DNA from: an uncultured Sphingomonas sp. | GTDB taxonomy: Bacteria > Pseudomonadota > Alphaproteobacteria > Sphingomonadales > Sphingomonadaceae | NCBI GenBank assembly: GCA_946482655.1 | Contig: CAMLSA010000110.1 | Span: forward strand, 1-9,509 | Length of the DNA stretch: 9,509 nt | Reading direction: 5' to 3' | Part shown: positions 1-6,633 of the stretch, piece after piece | Position numbering within the stretch: position 1 is the first letter of the stretch | Layout of the letters: each line of letters starts with the position of its first letter | The notes under the pieces: model-generated | What the model was told of the DNA's origin: nothing | The model's database searches: none | What the model saw: the letters and a program-made list of their open reading frames with translations, nothing else | Translations under genes and position numbers: made by a program

Positions 1-90
<90 letters not shown>

Positions 91-117
91 GCTGGTTCGC
101 CCGAGCGGAAGGCAGCC

Positions 118-145
118 CTTATCGCCGCTGAGGCCCCTCGTGCAA
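118..145 (-). promoter_or_regulatory. weak candidate promoter for tRNA-Ser
   Basis: On the minus strand a TTGCAC box (140-145) is followed after 16 nt by GATAAG (118-123), which ends 28 nt before the tRNA 5' end. The -10 box shares only its central ATAA with the consensus, and the -35 box shares only TTG. The spacing and position suit a stable-RNA promoter, but the sequence match is poor and the call is mainly positional. Confidence 0.22.
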
Positions 146-154
146 GCCGCACGA
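138..154. other. small perfect hairpin in the tRNA-Ser/transglycosylase spacer
   Basis: TCGTGC (138-143) pairs perfectly with GCACGA (149-154) around a 5-nt loop AAGCC. No T tract follows on either strand, so it is not a classical terminator. It lies in the 145-bp divergent region and overlaps the weak tRNA -35 candidate. It could be an operator-like inverted repeat, a leader structure of the transglycosylase mRNA, or chance in GC-rich DNA. Confidence 0.35.
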
Positions 155-190
155 TCAAAGCATTTCCCGGGGGGCCGAAGCTGTGGCAAG

Positions 191-220
191 CAGGCGCAGG
201 CAGGCGCAGGCAGGCGCAAG
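191..220. repeat. 10-bp tandem repeat, three copies
   Basis: The unit CAGGCGCAGG occurs at 191-200 and 201-210 without change. A third copy at 211-220 differs at one base (CAGGCGCAAG). The array ends 15 bp before the transglycosylase start codon, just upstream of its ribosome binding site. Short perfect units like this can change copy number by slippage, which here would alter the 5' untranslated leader. Confidence 0.85.
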
Positions 221-224
221 ACAA

Positions 225-230
225 AAGGGG
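225..230 (+). promoter_or_regulatory. ribosome binding site that sets the transglycosylase start
   Basis: AAGGGG lies 5 nt upstream of ATG 236. It favours this ATG over an in-frame GTG at 140, whose N-terminal extension is low-complexity, is partly encoded by the tandem repeat, and would bury the signal peptide. Confidence 0.65.
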
Positions 231-235
231 ATCGA

Positions 236-1336
236 ATGCGAAGACTGCTGTGCTTGGCGTCTGTGGCCACGGGATTGACGCTGGCGGCTCCGTCGATCGC
301 GCAGACGATCGAGGAGGGGCAGGCGCCCGATGGCGCCGCGCAGACGAGCGACCTTCCCGCCCCGCCACCGCCCAGCGAGAACAGCCAGATGCGCGTCTAC
401 ATCTCGACGCTGCGATCGCGCGCGATCGCGATGGGGGTCAGCCCCGAGCTGTTCGACACGACCCTGCCGACGCTCGACTATAATCCCCGCGTGGTCCGGC
501 TCGACCGAGCCCAGCCCGGCGCGACCGCCGCCAGCATCGCCAGTCCTCCCGCCTTCGGTCCCTACCGCGACAGCCATGTCGATCGGGTGCGAATCGGCAT
601 GGGGCGTGCGCGCTATGGGACGCTCAGGCCGCTGCTGCTGAAGATCGAACGGCAGACGGGCGTGCCCGAACAGATCATGCTGGCGATCTACGGCCATGAA
701 ACCGGCTACGGCACCTTTGTCGGCAATTTCGATCTGCCCGGATCACTCGCCACGCTCGCCTATGAGGGACGGCGACGCGAATTGTTCGCCGACGAATTTC
801 TCAAAGCGCTGTTACTGTTACAGCGCGGCGTTCCACGCTCGCAGCTCAAGGGCAGCTGGGCAGGCGCGACCGGCTATCCGCAATTCCTGCCGAGCGTCTA
901 TCTGCGCCTGGCGATCGACGGGGATGGCGACGGAAAGGCCGATATCTGGCGCAGCGAGCCCGACGCACTCGCCTCGATCGGCAATTATCTGCGAAACGCC
1001 GGGTGGAAGCCCGGTGTGCCCTGGGGCGTGGCGGTGCGCGTGCCCGAAGGAATCGATCGGGCGGCGATCCGATCGCCTTTGTCGTCGCCGCGCTGCCCGC
1101 GCGTCTTCGCGCGCCAGAGCCGCTGGCTGACCATTTCGGAATGGCGCGACAAGGGACTGATGATGCTGAGCGGCCTGGTGCCCGCCGAGACTGAGCTTGC
1201 CACGCTCATCGAGCCCGACGGCAACGGCCAGACGGCCTATCTGCTCACGACCAATTACCGCTCGATCCTCGATTATAATTGCTCGAACTTCTACGCGCTG
1301 TCGGTGGGGCTGCTCGGCGATGCGATCCTTCCATAG
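236..1336 (+). CDS. lytic murein transglycosylase, MltB type (SLT_2)
   Basis: The enzyme cleaves the MurNAc-GlcNAc glycosidic bond of peptidoglycan non-hydrolytically, leaving 1,6-anhydroMurNAc ends, in the periplasm. The protein has 366 residues. Residues 1-22 form a Sec signal peptide (RR, hydrophobic core, SIA cleavage motif); there is no lipobox, unlike E. coli MltB, so it is probably soluble. A proline-rich linker (about 39-47) leads to the catalytic domain (about 52-364). The family motifs are IYGHETGYG (151-159) with the likely catalytic Glu155, GSWAGATGYPQFLPS (207-220), an aspartate-rich DGDGDGKADIW segment (228-238), NYLRNAGW (250-257) and a C-terminal YNCSNFYALSVGLL. The ATG at 236 was chosen because a ribosome binding site lies 5 nt upstream and the signal peptide starts there. 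The 3' end overlaps rlpA by 17 bases. It opens the plus-strand gene run. The family assignment is firm; which MltB paralogue it is cannot be decided here. Confidence 0.93.
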   Translation: MRRLLCLASVATGLTLAAPSIAQTIEEGQAPDGAAQTSDLPAPPPPSENSQMRVYISTLRSRAIAMGVSPELFDTTLPTLDYNPRVVRLDRAQPGATAASIASPPAFGPYRDSHVDRVRIGMGRARYGTLRPLLLKIERQTGVPEQIMLAIYGHETGYGTFVGNFDLPGSLATLAYEGRRRELFADEFLKALLLLQRGVPRSQLKGSWAGATGYPQFLPSVYLRLAIDGDGDGKADIWRSEPDALASIGNYLRNAGWKPGVPWGVAVRVPEGIDRAAIRSPLSSPRCPRVFARQSRWLTISEWRDKGLMMLSGLVPAETELATLIEPDGNGQTAYLLTTNYRSILDYNCSNFYALSVGLLGDAILP

Positions 1337-2210
1337 AGCGGTCGCGCTTGCTTTGCCGCTGCTGGCCGCCAGCTGCGCGATGCCTCCGCCCGAGCAGCCG
1401 CGTCCGCGTCCGGCCAGGCCGCAGGGGCCTGTGGCGGACATGCCGGTGAAGATCGGCAAGCCCTATCAGGTTGCAGGTCTCTGGTATTATCCGGCCGATC
1501 AGGCCGATTATGACGAGGTCGGCCTCGCCTCCTGGTATGGAGCGCAATTCCAGGGCGGGCAGACCGCCAATGGCGAGGTGTTTGACATGGATCGGATCGG
1601 CGCCGCGCATAAGACGCTGCCCCTTCCGTGCTACGTGGAGGTTACCGCGCTCGATACGGGCCGGACAATCCTGGTCCGGATCAATGACCGGGGCCCGTTC
1701 GTCACCAACCGGATCATCGATCTGTCGCGGCGCTCGGCGCAGCTGCTCGGCGTCGAGCGCCGCGGGGTCTCGCGCGTGCGCGTGCGCCGCGTCTATCCGC
1801 CGGCCGAAGACCGGCTCCAGCTGCGCTGGGGACGGCCTGCGTCGGCGCGCGCCCATGTGATGGGCGCCGAGCTAGCCGCGCTCAACCGGCGCTTCGCCAA
1901 CCGCCCGCCCGACCCGGTGGTGGCGCCCCGCATCGCCGCCGCCATTCCGGGCGCGGCGGTGCCGGTGGGCGGCTGGTTCATCCAGGTCACCGCGGTCGGC
2001 GGCCGCGCCAGGGCCGCGGAGATCGCCGAAATGGTCGCCGGCCGGATCGAGCCGGTCGGTGCGCTGTGGCGGGTGCGGCTGGGGCCGTACAAGAGCGAGG
2101 CCGAGGCGACAACCGCGCTGGCGCAGGTCCGGTCGGACGGCTATCAGGATGCCAGGCTCGTCCTGATCACCAGCAACAGCAAGATTCCGGAGGGAATAAT
2201 ACCCCAATGA
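1320..2210 (+). CDS. rlpA: RlpA, septal ring lytic transglycosylase with SPOR domain
   Basis: RlpA proteins are outer-membrane lipoproteins that act at the division septum. The Pseudomonas enzyme cleaves glycans already stripped of stem peptides. The product has 296 residues. The N-terminus MRSFHRAVALALPLLAASC is a lipoprotein signal with Cys19 as the candidate lipidated residue; the -3 to -1 residues AAS make a slightly non-standard lipobox. A double-psi beta-barrel domain (about 67-158) carries GLASWYG, TANGE, AAHKTLP and RINDRGPF. His97 and Asp123 have the spacing of the known catalytic pair. A basic, proline-containing linker follows, and the SPOR domain (about 217-284, GGWFIQV to ARLVLI) binds denuded septal glycan. 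The start is ATG 1320, 17 bases inside the upstream gene, with GGTGGGG at 1303-1309. The frame is open further upstream, but that would precede the lipoprotein signal. It overlaps the next gene at ATGA. Confidence 0.94.
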   Translation: MRSFHRAVALALPLLAASCAMPPPEQPRPRPARPQGPVADMPVKIGKPYQVAGLWYYPADQADYDEVGLASWYGAQFQGGQTANGEVFDMDRIGAAHKTLPLPCYVEVTALDTGRTILVRINDRGPFVTNRIIDLSRRSAQLLGVERRGVSRVRVRRVYPPAEDRLQLRWGRPASARAHVMGAELAALNRRFANRPPDPVVAPRIAAAIPGAAVPVGGWFIQVTAVGGRARAAEIAEMVAGRIEPVGALWRVRLGPYKSEAEATTALAQVRSDGYQDARLVLITSNSKIPEGIIPQ

Positions 2211-3385
2211 TGCTTCGCAAGATCGCCGTAATCCCCGCGCTTTTCCTGGGCTTGGGGCTGCCCGTCCAGGCGGCGGCTCCGGTCTTCGACACGCCCGCCC
2301 CGATTGCGTTCATGAAGGACTTGTCCTCGGGCGCGATTCTCTACGCGAAAAATCCCGATCAGCGTATCCCGCCGGCATCGATGGCCAAGATCATGACCGT
2401 CTATGTCGCGTTCGATCTGATCAAGAAGGGCGAGCTCAAGCTCGACGCGATGGCCACGGTGCGGCCCGAAACCTGGAAACAATGGCATGGCCCCGCCGCC
2501 GGCTCGACGATGTTCCTGTCGCCGGGCGAGCAGGTCAGCGTCGCCAATCTGCTGTTCGGGATCGTCACCCTGTCGGGCAACGACGCCTGCGTCGTGCTCG
2601 CCGAACATATCTCCGGGACCGAGCAGGCCTTTGTCGCCCTGATGAATCGCCGCGCCAAGGAAATGGGACTGACCAACAGCCATTTCGGCAATTCCAACGG
2701 CTGGCCCGACGGCGGAATCACCTATGTGACCGCGCGCGATCTCGCGACGCTCGCCGAACGGACGATCAAGGATCATCCCAAGCTCTACAAGACCTTCTAT
2801 AGCCGCCCCAGCTTCACCTGGGGCAAGACGATGGGCAGCGGCCAGGCCATCACCCAGGCCAATCGCGATCCGCTGCTGGGCCGCGTTGCCGGCGCCGATG
2901 GCCTGAAGACTGGTCATACCGAAGAGGCGGGCTATGGCTTCACCGGATCGGCCGAGCAGAATGGCCGTCGGCTGGTGATGGTATTGTCGGGCCTGACCGG
3001 ATTCAACCAGCGCATCGACCAGTCGGTAAGCTTCATGAACTGGGGCTTCCGCGCCTGGCAGGCCAAGCCGCTCGTCGCCAGCGGCCGTAAGGTGCAGGTA
3101 GCCGAGGTCCAGCTCGGCGATCAGCGCGAAGTTGGTCTGGTCGCGCCCCGGGACCTGACCGTCACTATTCCGGCCGGCCTCGGATCCGACCTTAAGACCA
3201 AGGTTGTCTATCAGGGCCCGATCAAGGCGCCGTTCAAGAAGGGTGACCATATTGCCGACCTCGTCGTCACCGGGCCCGACATGACACCGCAAGAACTGCC
3301 GCTGGTCGCCGAAAGTGATGTCGGCAAGGCGGGTTTCTTCGGCCGGATGATGGCGGGCGTGCGCTGGCTGTTCGGCCTCGACTGA
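2207..3385 (+). CDS. D-alanyl-D-alanine carboxypeptidase (PBP5/6 type, peptidase S11)
   Basis: This periplasmic penicillin-binding protein removes the terminal D-Ala from pentapeptide stems, limiting 4-3 cross-linking and shaping the substrate for wall hydrolases. The protein has 392 residues. Residues 1 to about 22 are a signal peptide (VQA cleavage motif). The three active-site motifs are present: SMAK (Ser58 nucleophile, Lys61), SGN (123-125) and KTG (234-236, followed by HT). A C-terminal PBP5_C-like beta domain spans about 283-374. The last residues (GFFGRMMAGVRWLFG, 376-390) look like the amphipathic helix that anchors these enzymes to the inner membrane. Start: ATG 2207 in the ATGA overlap with rlpA; a second ATG at 2210 is in frame and cannot be excluded. 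GGAGGGA (2189-2195) lies upstream. The relatives are called DacC/DacF/DacA; I cannot choose among them. Confidence 0.94.
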   Translation: MMLRKIAVIPALFLGLGLPVQAAAPVFDTPAPIAFMKDLSSGAILYAKNPDQRIPPASMAKIMTVYVAFDLIKKGELKLDAMATVRPETWKQWHGPAAGSTMFLSPGEQVSVANLLFGIVTLSGNDACVVLAEHISGTEQAFVALMNRRAKEMGLTNSHFGNSNGWPDGGITYVTARDLATLAERTIKDHPKLYKTFYSRPSFTWGKTMGSGQAITQANRDPLLGRVAGADGLKTGHTEEAGYGFTGSAEQNGRRLVMVLSGLTGFNQRIDQSVSFMNWGFRAWQAKPLVASGRKVQVAEVQLGDQREVGLVAPRDLTVTIPAGLGSDLKTKVVYQGPIKAPFKKGDHIADLVVTGPDMTPQELPLVAESDVGKAGFFGRMMAGVRWLFGLD

Positions 3386-3389
3386 GGCC
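3374..3389 (+). promoter_or_regulatory. hairpin at the carboxypeptidase stop / tmk start junction
   Basis: GGCCTC (3374-3379) and GAGGCC (3384-3389) form a perfect 6-bp stem with loop GACT. The upstream stop codon TGA (3383-3385) sits at the loop/3' arm, and the arm ends at the base before the tmk GTG (3390). The only Shine-Dalgarno-like bases for tmk (GAGG, 3384-3387) lie in the 3' arm. A ribosome terminating at 3383 would melt the structure, so it could enforce translational coupling. The structure is seen directly; the function is inferred. Confidence 0.45.
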
Positions 3390-4016
3390 GTGGCCGGGCG
3401 TTTCATCACCTTGGAAGGCGGGGAGGGGGTCGGCAAGTCGACCCAGGCCAAGGCCCTTGCCGACGCGTTGCGCGCACGCGGAATCGATCTGATCGAAACC
3501 CGCGAGCCGGGCGGAAGCGAGGGCGCAGAGGCGATCCGCAAGCTGCTGCTTGACGGTTCGGGAGACCGCTGGAGCGTGCGCGCCGAAGCCCTGCTGTTCG
3601 CCGCGGCGAGGGCGGATCATGTCGATAAGACGATCCGGCCCGCGATCGATGCCGGGAAATGGGTGATCTGCGACCGGTTTCTGGACAGTTCCATGGCTTA
3701 CCAGGGAGGGGCGGACGGGCTTGGCACCGGCATGATCGGTGCGCTCCACCGGTTCGGAAGCCGGAATTATCTCCCGGATCGGACGTTGCTGCTGGCGCTG
3801 CCTTCCACTGAAGCCTCGGCCCGCGCTGCTTCGCGCGACCGGGGCGATGCAGACCGAATTGGCGGGCGGGACAGCGCTTATCATGCGCGCGTGGCCACAG
3901 CCTTCGACCGACTGGCGGAGCGCGAACCCGAGCGGTTTCGGCGTATCGACGCGCTCGGCAGTCCGAAACAAGTCACCGAACGCCTGATCACCGCGCTGGA
4001 AGACCTCCTGCCATGA
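3390..4016 (+). CDS. tmk: thymidylate (dTMP) kinase
   Basis: The enzyme phosphorylates dTMP to dTDP with ATP, an essential cytosolic step in dTTP synthesis. The 208 residues match the usual family length. The P-loop is GGEGVGKST (10-18). TREPGG (37-42) and CDRFLDSSMAYQG (94-106, with the Asp95-Arg96 pair) line the nucleotide and dTMP sites. The arginine-rich stretch ASRDRGDADRI (about 147-157) is the LID region. The segment before the LID reads LALPSTE, where many homologues have an acidic residue (LDLP or LDV). The start is GTG 3390, 4 bp after the carboxypeptidase stop, with no free Shine-Dalgarno site and a hairpin immediately upstream, so translation is probably coupled. The 3' end overlaps holB at ATGA. 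The pairing of tmk with holB is common in bacteria. Confidence 0.95.
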   Translation: MAGRFITLEGGEGVGKSTQAKALADALRARGIDLIETREPGGSEGAEAIRKLLLDGSGDRWSVRAEALLFAAARADHVDKTIRPAIDAGKWVICDRFLDSSMAYQGGADGLGTGMIGALHRFGSRNYLPDRTLLLALPSTEASARAASRDRGDADRIGGRDSAYHARVATAFDRLAEREPERFRRIDALGSPKQVTERLITALEDLLP

Positions 4017-4990
4017 GGCTCGTCGGTCATGACAGACAGATCAGCGCTTTTCGCGAGGCTGCGGATGCGGGGCGGCTCCATCATGCCTGGTTGCTGACCG
4101 GTCCGCAGGGGATCGGCAAGGCGAGTTTCGCGCTGGCGGCGGCTACCCGGCTGCTCGCCGACGCCGCGGGGCCGCGCGTTCATCTGTCCGGGCTCGAAAC
4201 CCCCGACGACCACCCGGTCGCCCATTACGTTCGCGCCGGGAGCCACCCCGATCTGCGGATTCTCGAGCGCCTCTCCAGAGACAAGTCCGACGATCTCGCA
4301 CGCTCAATCACCATCGAGCAGGTTCGCTCGCTCCAGGGCCTGTTCGCGACCACGCCCAGCCTGTCGCCGCGCCGGGTGGTGATCATCGATTCGATCGACG
4401 ATCTCGAACGCAACGCCGCCAACGCGCTGCTCAAAAATCTCGAGGAACCACCTGCCGGCACGGTCTTCTTCCTGGTCAGCCATGCGCCGGGAAGGCTGCT
4501 GGCGACGATCCGCTCGCGTTGCCGGCTGCTACGCTTCGGCAGGCTATCGGACGAGCAGATGCGACTCGCGCTCCAGCGCTTGCTACCTGAGGAGCCGAAC
4601 GACGAGACCGACGCGCTCATCGCGGTCGGCGACGGCTCGCCAGGCCGCGCGCTCGGCTTCGCGGGGCTCGACATCGGCGCGATCGACCAAGCGATCGACC
4701 GGCTGGTGGGCGAGGGCGATCCGACCAACGCGGTGCGTGCGTGGATCGCCAGGCAGCTCGGTACCAAGGCCGCGCAGGCGCGCTACGAAGCCTATCTCGA
4801 CCGGGTACCCGCCCGGATTGTGGCCGAGGCCCGCCGCCGCCAGGGACCCGCCCTGGCGAACGCGGTCTTGCTATGGGAGGAAGCCCGGCGGATCAGCGAA
4901 AGCGCGGTCCACCTGTCGCTCGATCCGGCCACGACGGCGTTCGAGCTGGCGTCGATGCTGGCGAAGCTGGGGCCGGGCGCCAAGCCATAG
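4013..4990 (+). CDS. holB: DNA polymerase III subunit delta' (clamp loader)
   Basis: Delta' is part of the clamp-loader complex that opens the beta sliding clamp and places it on primed DNA. The protein has 325 residues. The AAA+ fold is clear: GHDRQISAF at the N-terminus, a Walker-A-like GPQGIGKAS (30-38) with Ala in place of the usual Ser/Thr after Lys36, a Walker-B-like VVIIDSIDDL (122-131), NALLKNLEEPP (137-147), a sensor-1 region VFFLVSHAP (151-159) and the SRC motif (168-170) of clamp-loader subunits. The C-terminal half (about 180-320) is the helical collar region and is weakly conserved. The CxxC-type zinc module of many delta'/tau subunits is absent; the corresponding segment (about 52-80) has no cysteine. 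The start is ATG 4013 overlapping the tmk stop, with GGAAG at 3998-4002. Confidence 0.92.
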   Translation: MRLVGHDRQISAFREAADAGRLHHAWLLTGPQGIGKASFALAAATRLLADAAGPRVHLSGLETPDDHPVAHYVRAGSHPDLRILERLSRDKSDDLARSITIEQVRSLQGLFATTPSLSPRRVVIIDSIDDLERNAANALLKNLEEPPAGTVFFLVSHAPGRLLATIRSRCRLLRFGRLSDEQMRLALQRLLPEEPNDETDALIAVGDGSPGRALGFAGLDIGAIDQAIDRLVGEGDPTNAVRAWIARQLGTKAAQARYEAYLDRVPARIVAEARRRQGPALANAVLLWEEARRISESAVHLSLDPATTAFELASMLAKLGPGAKP

Positions 4991-5070
4991 CCGTGCGGCA
5001 TGTCGAAACGAGGGCACATTGCCGTCATCCGAACGTTGCGGACCCAATCTCCCGTCCCTAAGGGAAGCGC
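4991..5070 (+). other. 80-bp gap between holB and metG
   Basis: This is the largest gap inside the plus-strand gene run. I find no T-tailed terminator hairpin; a short GCCG-TG-CGGC palindrome (4990-4999) and AACGTT are the only symmetric elements. No promoter with acceptable -35/-10 spacing was convincing. It may hold a metG leader or an internal promoter. An ATG at 5000 opens a reading frame that only runs into metG out of frame and is not credible. Confidence 0.5.
5060..5065 (+). promoter_or_regulatory. metG ribosome binding site
   Basis: AAGGGA sits 5 nt upstream of ATG 5071. It is a better-placed site than those of most genes in the run, which fits metG being the one gene not overlapped by or abutting its upstream neighbour. 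Confidence 0.6.
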
Positions 5071-6633
5071 ATGTCGGAACCTTATTACATCACCACGGCG
5101 ATCAGCTATCCCAACGGCCGCCCGCATATCGGCCATGCCTATGAAGCGATCGCGGCCGACACGATCGCACGATTCCAGCGCTCGAAGGGCCGCGACGTGC
5201 GCTTGCAGACCGGGACCGACGAACATGGCCTGAAAATGGCCCAGGCGGCGCGTGCGCGTGGCATCGCTCCGCGCCAGCTTGCTGATGAAATGTCATCTCT
5301 TTTCAAAGAAATGTGTGATGTTCTCAATATTTCATACGACCGTTTTATCCGCACCAGCGACGCCGACCATCATGCGGCGAGCCAGGCGATCTGGAAGGCG
5401 ATGGAGGCCAATGGCGATCTCTATCTAGACCGCTACGAAGGCTGGTACTCGGTTCGCGACGAGGCCTTCTACGACGAGAAGGAGCTGATAGAGGGAGGCG
5501 AAGCCGGCGAGAAGCTGTCGCCGCAGGGCACTCCGGTCGAATGGACCAAGGAGGAGAGCTGGTTCTTCCGGCTATCCAAATATCAGCAGCCGTTGCTCGA
5601 TCTCTATCGCGACCGGCCGGACTTCATCCGCCCGGAGACGCGAAGGAATGAGATAGTCAGCTTCGTGGCGGGCGGACTGAGTGACCTGTCGGTCTCGCGA
5701 ACCAGCTTCGACTGGGGTGTGCCCGTACCCGGCAGCCCGGGTCATGTCATGTATGTCTGGGTCGACGCGCTGACCAACTACCTGACCGGTATCGGCTATC
5801 CCGGCGAGAAAGCTGAGTTCGGCAGATACTGGCCCGCGAACCTCCACCTGATCGGAAAGGACATCGTCCGCTTTCACACCGTCTATTGGCCGGCTTTCCT
5901 GATGTCGGCGAAGATCGCGCTCCCGAAACAGGTGTTCGGTCACGGCTTCCTGCTCAACCGCGGCGAGAAGATGTCGAAGTCGGTCGGCAATGTCGTCGAT
6001 CCGCTCGTCATGGCCGAGCGCTATGGGGTCGATCAGCTCCGTTATTTCCTGCTCCGTGAGGTAAGCTTCGGCCAGGACGGCAGCTATGGCCATGAGGCGA
6101 TCGTCAATCGCGCCAATGCGGAGCTCGCCAACAGCTTCGGCAATCTCGCGCAGCGCACCCTGTCGATGATCTTCAAGAACCTCGACGGCGAACTGCCCGC
6201 GCTTGATCGCAATCAGGACGACGCCGCACTTGTCCGGGCGGTCGCCGCCGCCTGCCTCGACGAAACTCCGCGCGCCTTCGAGCAGCTGGCCTTCTCGGTC
6301 GGCATCGAGGCCTGGATGAAGGCGGTGTTCGCCTGCAACCAATATGTCGACGCCCAGGCGCCCTGGGCGCTGCGCAAGAACGATCCCGAGCGGATGAAGA
6401 CGGTGCTGGGTACACTGTTCGCGGTGATCCGCGATCTCGCCATCGCGATATTGCCCGTCATTCCGACGAGCGCCGGCAAGCTGCTCGATCAGATGGGAAT
6501 TGCGCCGGACAAGCGCGATTTTGCGGCGATCGAAGACCAGCTCTGGTATGACGCGCTGCGTGGCTCGGGCTACAAGGTTCCCCAACCGGTGCCGCTTTTC
6601 CCGCGGCTCGAACTCGAGCCTGCCGAAAGCTGA
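5071..6633 (+). CDS. metG: methionyl-tRNA synthetase
   Basis: This class I synthetase charges tRNA-Met with methionine for initiation and elongation. It has 520 residues. The HIGH signature is HIGH (19-22) in SYPNGRPHIGHAYEA. TGTDEHG (47-53) and the WVDALTNYL methionine-pocket region (230-238) follow, and the second signature is KMSKS (300-304). The helical anticodon-binding domain fills the C-terminal third (about 345-515). There are no CxxC knuckles in the connective-peptide region: YSVRDEAFYDEKEL (126-139) replaces the cysteine-bearing form, so this is the zinc-free type. There is also no C-terminal EMAP/Arc1p-like tRNA-binding domain. It is the short form typical of alphaproteobacteria. 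Codons for residues about 71-93 are unusually AT-rich. The stop overlaps the next start by one base (TGATG). Confidence 0.96.
   Translation: MSEPYYITTAISYPNGRPHIGHAYEAIAADTIARFQRSKGRDVRLQTGTDEHGLKMAQAARARGIAPRQLADEMSSLFKEMCDVLNISYDRFIRTSDADHHAASQAIWKAMEANGDLYLDRYEGWYSVRDEAFYDEKELIEGGEAGEKLSPQGTPVEWTKEESWFFRLSKYQQPLLDLYRDRPDFIRPETRRNEIVSFVAGGLSDLSVSRTSFDWGVPVPGSPGHVMYVWVDALTNYLTGIGYPGEKAEFGRYWPANLHLIGKDIVRFHTVYWPAFLMSAKIALPKQVFGHGFLLNRGEKMSKSVGNVVDPLVMAERYGVDQLRYFLLREVSFGQDGSYGHEAIVNRANAELANSFGNLAQRTLSMIFKNLDGELPALDRNQDDAALVRAVAAACLDETPRAFEQLAFSVGIEAWMKAVFACNQYVDAQAPWALRKNDPERMKTVLGTLFAVIRDLAIAILPVIPTSAGKLLDQMGIAPDKRDFAAIEDQLWYDALRGSGYKVPQPVPLFPRLELEPAES

Noticed and set aside
140..235. Upstream in-frame GTG start extending the lytic transglycosylase by 32 residues
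   Set aside because: The extension is low-complexity, is partly encoded by the tandem repeat, and would bury a clear signal peptide. ATG 236 has a well-spaced ribosome binding site.
411..430. Adjacent GCGATCGC octamers resembling cyanobacterial HIP1 sites
   Set aside because: CGATCG-containing words are frequent through this window, and these encode ordinary residues of the transglycosylase; no evidence of a separate function.
2144..3541. 465-codon open frame on the minus strand
   Set aside because: It is antisense to the carboxypeptidase, which has all three active-site motifs. Long shadow frames are common in GC-rich DNA, and the translation shows no domain-like pattern.
5055..5065. TCCCTAAGGGA palindrome over the metG ribosome binding site
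   Set aside because: With a one-base centre it cannot fold into a hairpin, and the right half is explained by the Shine-Dalgarno sequence.
5000..5233. 77-codon frame starting in the holB-metG gap
   Set aside because: Most of it lies out of frame within metG, and the part in the gap shows no ribosome binding site or protein-like pattern.
5572..6585. 337-codon open frame on the minus strand opposite metG
   Set aside because: It is a shadow of metG; no recognisable fold and no independent initiation signal.
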